A stretch of DNA of 8,149 nucleotides. Origin: Pseudomonadota bacterium (GTDB lineage: Bacteria; Pseudomonadota; Gammaproteobacteria; Burkholderiales; Burkholderiaceae). The stretch covers positions 1 to 8,149 of the forward strand of contig JAJXUC010000168.1 in the NCBI GenBank assembly GCA_021783435.1. The letters run 5' to 3'. Each line of letters opens with the position of its first letter. Within the stretch, counting starts at the first letter, position 1. This document shows positions 1-4,284 of this stretch, piece by piece. The notes beneath the pieces are model-generated. The model ran no database searches. It was not told where the DNA came from and saw nothing but the letters and a program-made list of their open reading frames with translations. The position numbers and the translations under genes were made by a program.

Positions 1-363
1 TCTCATGGCAGGAACTCCGCGGCAATTCAGCAAATGATAACCATTCCTATTCGATAAATAAAGTGCCTGCCGTGGTCAGCGGTCAACATTGCTGTCGTCG
101 GCGATCAAACTCAATGCTCTTGGCATTCAGGCCGTGCAGACCCTGTCGCGGCCTATCGAACATCGCGGCCTGCATGAAACCCGATCGCAGTAGCACGCTG
201 GGATGCAGCGGGTTTGGTGGAGATCATGGCGGGTGGGCCGATATCTCGTCAAGGAGCAGGGCGCAACCTTGCGCCGTTCGTTCAACGGGCATCGTGGAGA
301 TATCGCCGAAACTTGGTGTGCCTAAGGGCGACGGGCTTAGGCTTGACGCATTTGGAGTAAATC
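1..363. other. Gene-poor left edge with nested inverted repeats
   Basis: I see no convincing gene here; frames open for part of it give compositionally odd peptides without recognisable motifs. The visible structure is a 9-bp inverted repeat CGATATCTC (239-247) / GAGATATCG (297-305). It encloses a tight hairpin with 7-bp arms GGCGCAA/TTGCGCC (260-275). A second hairpin has arms GCCTAAG (320-326) and CTTAGGC (336-342). Positions 35-62 are AT-rich. One frame ending at a TAG near 200 could be the tail of an upstream gene or pseudogene, but I recognise no family in it. Confidence 0.45.
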
Positions 364-495
364 ATGGATGTTTTGGCCCAACTCTGGCGTGAGTTTTGGG
401 ATGCCTTCCGGGATACACCCAAGGACGCGCTTGCACTCGTTAAGCGGATCGCGCGCTGGATCACGCGCGGTTCGATCCCGCCACACGAGCGATAG
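364..495 (+). CDS. Small hypothetical protein (43 aa), unrecognised
   Basis: An ATG at 364 follows a clear Shine-Dalgarno GGAG (354-357) with 6-nt spacing, and the frame runs 43 codons to a TAG at 493-495. The product begins MDVLAQLWREFWDAF and ends SIPPHER. It has an aromatic/acidic N-terminal helix-like stretch followed by a basic amphipathic stretch (roughly KRIARWITR), with no signal peptide and no clear membrane segment. A hairpin (320-342) lies 12 nt upstream of the ribosome binding site. I do not recognise the family. It could be a real small protein or the intact N-terminus of a longer gene truncated in this degraded region. The good ribosome binding site and the protein-like composition argue for it; its shortness and decayed surroundings argue against. 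Confidence 0.4.
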   Translation: MDVLAQLWREFWDAFRDTPKDALALVKRIARWITRGSIPPHER

Positions 496-520
496 CTGCC
501 GCAGCACATCCTGTCCTCGC

Positions 521-631
521 ATCCCGCTGTGTCAGATCGACACATTCGCCGAACGCGCTTTCGACGGCAACCCGGCAGACGCCTTCCCAATGCCTCGCCG
601 GCTTGCGCGCGCCGATGCCGATTGGCCGTAA
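521..631 (+). pseudogene. Truncated PhzF-family N-terminal fragment
   Basis: The reading frame gives IPLCQIDTFAERAFDGNP followed by ADAFPMPRRLARADADWP and a stop at 629-631. This closely resembles the start of PhzF-family isomerase/epimerase-like proteins (PF02567), which typically open with a (Y/C)Q(V/I)D(A/T)F..R.F.GNPAAV.P pattern. Only about 36 residues remain. The family is usually about 260-300 residues, and the catalytic-glutamate region that normally follows (around ENN.SETAF) is absent in all frames. No good start codon or ribosome binding site is visible, so this is a decayed relic rather than an expressed enzyme. The similarity ends close to 609-623, a 15-bp match to the terminal repeat of the 151-bp elements, suggesting insertion or recombination cut the gene there. 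The family assignment is by eye from a short segment. Confidence 0.5.
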
Positions 632-727
632 CCAAGCGTCGACGATCAACGATCTCGTGGTGTCTCTGGCGGGCTTTCCTACTCACGTTTTCGTCGGCGC
701 ATTCGGTATCAACGTCAGCGCGAGCTG

Positions 728-854
728 CCTCGACTGACTTTATTGCGAGCATGCAAGGCCTCGACAATCGGTGGCGTGTAGCCCGACGGACTTTGCATTG
801 CTTGGGCGTCCAAGTTGGATCAATGAGTTAGCGGTGCGATCCACGACGGACTTT
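728..854 (+). repeat. GAC(T/G)GACTTT repeat cluster A
   Basis: Three same-strand copies: GACTGACTTT at 732-741, GACGGACTTT at 785-794 and GACGGACTTT at 845-854. The last two continue as GCAT and ATTT respectively and are exactly 60 bp apart. The same pair with the same 60-bp spacing recurs in cluster B (2076 and 2136). CCTCGACTGACTTT at 728-741 has an exact 14-bp inverted partner at 2198-2211. The likely interpretation is subterminal binding sites of a transposase, but no transposase gene is present. Confidence 0.6.
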
Positions 855-880
855 ATTTGTGTCGATCATCGGTGTTCTCG

Positions 881-940
881 ACAAAAATAGTCGAAAACTG
901 GTCATTAAAGTCGAAAACGCGCTAATAGAGTCGAAAACGC
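881..940 (+). repeat. Three 20-bp-phased AGTCGAAAAC repeats (transposon-end-like)
   Basis: Three consecutive 20-bp units each carry AGTCGAAAAC at the same place, with TCGAAAAC beginning at 891, 911 and 931. They are preceded by A/T-rich bases (AAAAATAG, CATTAAAG, TAATAGAG). Regular about 20-22-bp spacing of short sites near a TGT terminus is typical of ends bound by Mu/TnsB/TniA-like DDE transposases, such as Tn7-like, Tn5053-like or IS21-like elements. TGT occurs at 860 and 873 just outside the array. No matching opposite end (GTTTTCGACT) is found in the window, so this is either a solitary relic end or one end of an element lying elsewhere. Confidence 0.55.
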
Positions 941-1062
941 TCCTGCTCGGCGTCGCACGGTCATTGAGTGCCCTTCGGTGCCATGCGGTCGGCTATGCAG
1001 GGCGCTAAGTCGATGCCGAGTGCGGTGCGCGGCCCTCTGGATAGGGCGCTGCTACGTCTAGC

Positions 1063-1213
1063 TGTTGGCGCCGATGCCGATTTGAACCATGCGCCGGGTT
1101 TGCCGTAAGCCGGTTGGAACGCGCCGCAGTTCAAGCCCGACGCCGCGCGCAGCTCGGCTGCCACGGCTCAGTCGCCGATCGGCATGTGGCTCAAATCGGC
1201 ACCGGCGCTGACA
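1063..1213. mobile_element. 151-bp MITE-like element, copy 1 (right end degraded)
   Basis: Same length and about 91% identical by eye (roughly 13 differences, no gaps) to copy 2. The terminal inverted repeat is about 27 bp, beginning TGTTGGCGCCGATGCC. The right end of this copy has about 4 mismatches to the left end, including CGCTGACA where CGCCAACA is expected. The interior encodes no transposase. The size, terminal repeats starting TG and ending CA, and multiple copies fit a non-autonomous miniature element mobilised in trans; the parent family is unknown, IS21-like being one possibility. It lies just upstream of the mazEF promoter. Confidence 0.65.
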
Positions 1214-1260
1214 CCGTTGATCTGTCAGGTTGGTCACGGCGAAGCTGCGGCACAGCTTGA

Positions 1261-1307
1261 GTTGCATCATGGTTTCATGCAGCGTATCATGTAACCGAAC
1301 ATGCAAC
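1261..1307 (+). promoter_or_regulatory. Candidate mazEF promoter and operator
   Basis: A -35-like TTGCAT (1262-1267) and a -10-like TATCAT (1285-1290) are separated by exactly 17 bp, a good sigma-70 arrangement, with a predicted start near 1297. The inverted repeat GTTGCAT (1261-1267) / ATGCAAC (1301-1307) brackets this promoter, and GCATCATG (1264-1271) is echoed as GTATCATG (1284-1291) 20 bp later. TA operons are normally autorepressed by the antitoxin or the complex, so these repeats are reasonable operator candidates. The -35 is weak (3 of 6 consensus bases). Confidence 0.45.
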
Positions 1308-1321
1308 CGATGGAGGGCATC

Positions 1322-1543
1322 ATGCCATCAATCCACGAATCGACAGGCAAGGTCGCGCGTCACCGTGAGCGAATGCGTGCTGCGGGGCTGCGTCCTGTTC
1401 AATTTTGGGTGCCGGACACCCGCTCGCCTGAGTTCGCGGCCCAGGTGCGGCAGCAGTGCCAAAACCTCAAGGGCGACCCAGGAGAAGCCGACGTTTTGCG
1501 CTTCACCGAAGAGGCGGCAACCCACGTTGAAGGTTGGGCATGA
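1322..1543 (+). CDS. Antitoxin of MazE-like DUF3018 family
   Basis: A 73-residue protein beginning MPSIHESTGKVARHRERM and continuing AAGLRPVQFWVPDTRSPEF. This matches the hallmark of the DUF3018 family (PF11455), annotated as 'antitoxin MazE family': a basic KVARHRE..RAAGLRP segment, then VQ.WVPDTR..F, and a short acidic C-terminus ending in GW. Length fits the family (about 70-80 residues). The start at 1322 is preferred because GGAGGG (1312-1317) lies just upstream; in-frame ATGs at 1301 and 1310 would begin at or before this ribosome binding site. Its stop overlaps the start of the MazF gene (ATGA), the usual translational coupling of antitoxin and toxin. The inferred role is to bind and neutralise the downstream ribonuclease and to repress the operon. 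The DNA-binding mode is not evident from sequence. Confidence 0.85.
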   Translation: MPSIHESTGKVARHRERMRAAGLRPVQFWVPDTRSPEFAAQVRQQCQNLKGDPGEADVLRFTEEAATHVEGWA

Positions 1544-1863
1544 CGCAACGAGGCGATTTGGTCATGGTTTCTCTGCAAGGCGACTATGGCAAACCGCGAC
1601 CAGCCTTGGTCGTTCAATCCGACCTTTTGACGGATTTGGAAAGCGTTGTGCTCTGCCCGGTCACAAGCGATCTGCGCAATGCTGCATTTCGCGTGGCCGT
1701 GGAGCCGAATCCCGCCAATGGGTTGCGCACGCTTTCGCAAGTCATGGTGGACAAACTTTCGACGCTACCGCGTACCAAAATCAGCGAACCATTTGGCCGC
1801 CTCGATGAAGAGAGGATGAAGACGGTAGATCGGGCATTGCTGCTGGTTGTCGGCGTGATCTGA
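1540..1863 (+). CDS. mazF: MazF/PemK-type endoribonuclease toxin
   Basis: A 107-residue protein of the MazF/PemK/ChpB family (PF02452), which cleaves mRNA at short sequence-specific sites and halts translation unless bound by its antitoxin. Motifs seen: N-terminal RGDLVMVSLQGDYGKPRPAL (residues 4-23), VVLCPVTSDL (about 36-45), and SQVMVDKLSTLPR (about 66-78). These are the three characteristic conserved blocks of the SH3-like barrel. Length is typical (about 105-115), and there is no truncation or frameshift. The ATG at 1540 overlaps the antitoxin stop, and GAAGG (1529-1533) inside the antitoxin gene gives a ribosome binding site; an in-frame TTG at 1534 is less likely. The gene therefore appears intact and potentially active. 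Cleavage specificity cannot be predicted. Confidence 0.93.
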   Translation: MTQRGDLVMVSLQGDYGKPRPALVVQSDLLTDLESVVLCPVTSDLRNAAFRVAVEPNPANGLRTLSQVMVDKLSTLPRTKISEPFGRLDEERMKTVDRALLLVVGVI

Positions 1864-2245
1864 GCCGCCGATTGCCGCTCAAAAAAATCTCGCCGGCGGG
1901 AAGCCTGGCGGGTGAAAGACGCTGAAGAGAAATGGCAAAGCCGGAAGGTGAAAAATTTAGTGAGGCAGGGCCAGGGAAATCGACATGGAAAACGTGTGGT
2001 GCGCTGCCCTGGAATTCGAACAGTTTGGTAACAGAAATTACTGGCATGATTGGCCCGAGATAGACCAATAGCCCCGACGGACTTTGCATGCTTGTGCGCA
2101 CAGCGGAAAATCAATCACTTAGCCTCGAACTTCCCGACGGACTTTATTTCTCTCCATCACGTTGGATTGCGCAAAATTAAGTCCGTCGGCGGCATGCAAA
2201 GTCAGTCGAGGTGACCTCGTCGTCTCACCTCAAGGCGGGCTGGAC
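1864..2245. other. Intergenic region after mazF
   Basis: No strong gene is visible. A 28-codon ORF from ATG 1985 (AGGGA at 1973-1977) to TAG 2069-2071 is possible, but it has no recognisable family and may be chance or a truncated N-terminus. No convincing rho-independent terminator follows mazF. From 2076 the region holds repeat cluster B (listed separately), and CGAGGT/ACCTCG (2207-2219) forms a small palindrome. Confidence 0.4.
2076..2211. repeat. GAC(T/G)GACTTT repeat cluster B with inverted arms
   Basis: Two + strand copies of GACGGACTTT (2076-2085, 2136-2145) are 60 bp apart, as in cluster A. Two complement-strand copies follow: AAGTCCGTC (2179-2187) and AAAGTCAGTC (2198-2207), set 20 bp apart. 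The facing copies form a near-perfect 16-bp inverted repeat, CCGACGGACTTTATTT (2134-2149) with AAATTAAGTCCGTCGG (2174-2189), with one mismatch. The 20-bp phasing and the facing orientation suggest transposase binding sites at, or a junction between, element ends. No encoded transposase is present. Confidence 0.6.
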
Positions 2246-2396
2246 TGTTGGCGCCGATGCCGATTTGAACCATGCGCTGGGTTTGCCGCGAGCCGGTTGG
2301 AGCGCGCCGGAATTCAAGCCCGACGCCGCGCGCAGTTCGTTCGCCACGGCTCAGTCGCCGATCGGCATGTGGCTCAAATCGGCATCGGCGCCAACA
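2246..2396. mobile_element. 151-bp MITE-like element, copy 2 (well preserved)
   Basis: The left end begins TGTTGGCGCCGATGCC and the right end finishes GGCATCGGCGCCAACA. The 27-bp ends are inverted repeats with a single mismatch (..GAACCA against ..GAGCCA). The interior has no gene and contains the palindrome GCCGATCGGC (2357-2366). It lies in the same orientation as copy 1 and about 1.18 kb from it. The trinucleotide GAC occurs immediately outside both ends (2243-2245, 2397-2399), a possible but statistically weak target duplication. The better terminal symmetry suggests this copy is younger than copy 1. Confidence 0.7.
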
Positions 2397-2706
2397 GACA
2401 TCTGCATCAAGAACTTTTGAGCATCCCCAGGGTCGGCTCGCCGACCCGCCCCCCGTGGGGAATGAGGCCTGCCGCTCCAAGCTGCCCTGCGGCAGCTTGG
2501 ACGGAGCCGAATCCGAACGGCTTGCAAGCCGCGAGGTGGACAAGGAACCCTGGGGCGGCCCTGCGTTTCCTTGAGAGCGCCCCCAGACCTGCCGCTTTCG
2601 CGTCAGGCCCCCCGAGGGGGATGAGAAAACTTGGGGCGGCCCGGCGTTTTTTCATGAGCGCGACAACACAAATGGGCGGGTGACTCGGGTTTCGCGGCGG
2701 GGCGAA
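2397..2706. repeat. Hairpin-rich REP-like intergenic repeats
   Basis: No gene. There are strong perfect hairpins: GGGTCGG/CCGACCC with a 4-nt loop (2430-2447), CCAAGCTGCC/GGCAGCTTGG with a 4-nt loop (2477-2500), and the palindrome CGGCTTGCAAGCCG (2518-2531). A 29-bp unit starting TGGGGCGGCCC occurs twice (2551-2579 and 2632-2660), about 23 of 29 identical by eye, in direct orientation 81 bp apart. I associate this style of repeat with intergenic regions of Burkholderiales, from general knowledge rather than a search. It may act as a transcription buffer between the two TA operons. Confidence 0.55.
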
Positions 2707-2707
2707 G

Positions 2708-2754
2708 TTGCTGATGAAAACAATATCGCCTATATTTGCTACAGCAAGTGGAGG
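2708..2754 (+). promoter_or_regulatory. Promoter, operator and RBS of the Xre-RES operon
   Basis: TTGCTG (2708-2713) and TATATT (2731-2736) have a 17-bp spacer, fitting a sigma-70 promoter with a start near 2743. A 12-bp palindrome, TTGCT-AC-AGCAA (2736-2747), sits over the end of the -10 and the start site. The half-site TTGCT recurs at 2708-2712 over the -35, so an autorepressor bound at both would block the promoter. The ribosome binding site GGAGG (2750-2754) is 5 nt before the ATG at 2760 and decides that start over the in-frame TTG at 2736. Confidence 0.5.
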
Positions 2755-2759
2755 TTCAG

Positions 2760-3143
2760 ATGAGGCATGCGCAAAAGCAGGATCGGCCCAAGACTGACCC
2801 AGGCCTGGTGTTGGCGAAGGCCACTCTGCGGGCCGCGGTGATGCTGGGATTGACCGGGCGGCAACTCGCTGACGTCATCGGCAGCAGCGAGTCGACGATC
2901 TCGCGCATGGCAAGCGGCGTGCGCGCCCTGCCACCACAGTCCAAGCCGGGACAGATGGCCGCTCTCGTCATTCGGGCCTATCGCTCGCTCGACGCCTTGG
3001 TCGGAAACGATGAAGCCAGACGTCTGCGCTGGATGACCAGCTACAACGCGGCGCTGAATGCGACACCCCAAGAGGCCATGCGCACGCCAGAGGGGCTGGT
3101 GCGCATCGTGACCTACCTCGATGGTGCCCGTGCGCTGGCATGA
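2760..3143 (+). CDS. Xre/MbcA/ParS-family antitoxin
   Basis: A 127-residue protein with two visible parts. Residues about 31-57 (LTGRQLADVIGSSESTISRM and following) look like a Xre-type helix-turn-helix. Residues about 70-127 match the ParS/MbcA toxin-binding domain (PF09722, formerly DUF2384): a short helical region with A.RWM.SYNAALN, TP.E.M.TPEGL and a terminal YLDGARALA. This is the antitoxin partner of RES toxins, expected to block the toxin active site with its C-terminus and to repress the operon through the N-terminal HTH. Length is typical. Its stop TGA (3141-3143) overlaps the ATG of the RES gene. The start at 2760 is supported by GGAGG 5 nt upstream. The operator palindrome at 2736-2747 fits autoregulation. 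Confidence 0.9.
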   Translation: MRHAQKQDRPKTDPGLVLAKATLRAAVMLGLTGRQLADVIGSSESTISRMASGVRALPPQSKPGQMAALVIRAYRSLDALVGNDEARRLRWMTSYNAALNATPQEAMRTPEGLVRIVTYLDGARALA

Positions 3144-3844
3144 GCCGGGGTTGGGATGTGGAATGGCTGCGCAAGGCGCAGCCGGCGCAACGTGATCTCT
3201 GGCGCGGGGTCGAGGCGCAGCATCAGGTCGCCACCATGCGTCTGGTCGACTCCCTGGATGAGCAGCTTGCCCTTGAAGAGATCCTCGAAGCCAGCAAGCC
3301 GCCCATCCCGAATGAAGCGCGCGGCTCGCACTATTTGATCTTCACCCCATTTCGCTACACGTCGCCCTGGCCGAGCCGATTTCGAAGGGCGGGCGCGCCT
3401 GGTCTGTGGTACGGGGCCGACGACCCGCAGACGGTGTGCGCTGAGGTGGCCTACTGGCGATGGCGCTTCCTGCAAGACAGCGACGGGCTGCGCGGTGACC
3501 AGGTGATCACCGAGCACACCCTGTTCAAGGCCAGCTTTGCCGGCGTCGAACTCGACCTGACCAAGGTGCCATGGCGCGCCCTTCGCGCGGTGTGGCGCGA
3601 CCCGGTGGACGCCGCCGCCTGCCACGCTCTGGCTGATGCGGTGCGTGCGGCAACCCCTGCGATCGATGCGATTCGCTATGAGTCCGCGCGGCGCGAGAAC
3701 GGCATGTGCGCGGCGGTCTTTCGAGCCGGCGCCTTGACGATCCGAGAGCCGAATGCCCAGCAGACCTGGATCTGCAAGACGACCGTGAAATCGGTCCTGT
3801 TCACGAGCAAGGCGAACGGCGGGTCGATGGCCTTCGATTTCTGA
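3140..3844 (+). CDS. RES-domain toxin (NAD+-degrading)
   Basis: A 234-residue protein with a RES domain (PF08808). The three name-giving residues appear recognisable: arginine in PWPSRFRRAG (R80/R82), glutamate in CAEVAYWRWRF (E102), and serine in AIRYESARRENG (S182). Y91 in GLWYGADDP is also conserved-looking. Characterised RES toxins (MbcT in Mycobacterium, the Xre-RES pair of Pseudomonas putida) deplete NAD+ by phosphorolysis or hydrolysis, causing growth arrest or death; the same activity is inferred here. The N-terminal about 60 residues are an extra helical segment, as in the longer RES subgroup. The start overlaps the antitoxin stop by 4 bp. The frame is intact with no missing key residue, so it is likely functional. 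A 13-bp match to the MITE terminal repeat begins 3 nt after the stop codon. Confidence 0.9.
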   Translation: MSRGWDVEWLRKAQPAQRDLWRGVEAQHQVATMRLVDSLDEQLALEEILEASKPPIPNEARGSHYLIFTPFRYTSPWPSRFRRAGAPGLWYGADDPQTVCAEVAYWRWRFLQDSDGLRGDQVITEHTLFKASFAGVELDLTKVPWRALRAVWRDPVDAAACHALADAVRAATPAIDAIRYESARRENGMCAAVFRAGALTIREPNAQQTWICKTTVKSVLFTSKANGGSMAFDF

Positions 3845-4284
3845 TCCAAATCGGCATCGTGTTCAAGTGCGCCATGGCGAGCGTCAGCAACTGTGCAGCA
3901 GGCTGGCTGGGGGTGACGGTGTCGTTTCGCCGACGCGAAAACCAGACCCTCGGCGGCTCGGCGGAGCCGACGTCAGCAACACGCCACAACGTCATCGCGA
4001 CGACCCCGTCGGAAGGCGAATCGGGCCATCACGATGGAGTTGCGAGGCCCAGAGTGTCCCCCTTGTCCTCGGGCTGATCGACCTCGAAGGACTGTCGACG
4101 GCTGGGAGAATCGGCGAATCGAAAGCCTGTGGGGCAGCTCGTATGGCAGGACATCCGCATTCCGGCGCGAAGCGACTGCCCACGCTCCAACCGGACAAGA
4201 CCGCACGCCACAAAGGTCTGCTCGCCGAGCGCCCAGGCTAAGATCAACCGCCGCGCGCAACCTCCGTTCGCGGTCCGACGCCCC
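3845..4284. other. 440-bp intergenic gap before the histidine kinase gene
   Basis: No convincing gene on either strand. Visible items are a 13-bp MITE-end fragment CAAATCGGCATCG (3847-3859), hairpin TTTCGC-CGAC-GCGAAA (3925-3940), hairpin CGGCTC-GGCG-GAGCCG (3954-3969), and a sigma-54-like TGGCAGG-N4-CCGCA (4144-4159). The hairpins lack a T-run but could end RES transcription. No sigma-70 promoter for the kinase operon stands out. Confidence 0.45.

Larger units (their letters stand above)
632..1062. other. Non-coding stretch with two kinds of repeat motif
   Basis: No credible gene is visible. The stretch holds three same-direction copies of a GAC(T/G)GACTTT motif at 732-741, 785-794 and 845-854, then a 20-bp-phased triple repeat at 881-940 (both listed separately). 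From 941 to 1062 I see nothing identifiable. Base composition is lower in GC than the right half of the window, which fits foreign or decayed mobile DNA. Confidence 0.5.

Noticed and set aside
63..392. 109-codon ORF at the left edge
   Set aside because: Cys/Arg/Ser-rich unnatural composition and it overlaps inverted repeats and the better-supported ORF at 364.
881..940. CRISPR array or plasmid iterons
   Set aside because: Units are contiguous 20-mers with only about 10 conserved bases and just three copies; no cas or rep gene is present. Transposase-site reading fits better.
1864..1930. Rho-independent terminator after mazF
   Set aside because: The A-run (1880s) and CGCCGGCGGG segment do not form a good stem followed by a T-tract on the + strand.
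1063..2396. Integron attC sites, considered because TA genes are common cassettes
   Set aside because: The repeat ends read TGTTGG...CCAACA, opposite to the RYYYAAC...GTTRRRY polarity of attC, and no integrase or cassette spacing is seen.
2243..2399. 3-bp GAC target-site duplication around MITE copy 2
   Set aside because: Three bases are too few to be significant and copy 1 shows no equivalent flank.
2162..2683. 173-codon + strand ORF through MITE copy 2 and the hairpin repeats
   Set aside because: Runs through a non-coding element with inverted ends and REP-like repeats; no conserved domain is visible.
3867..4241. 124-codon ORF in the gap before the kinase
   Set aside because: No ribosome binding site or domain, and overlapping frames on both strands are equally open in GC-rich DNA.
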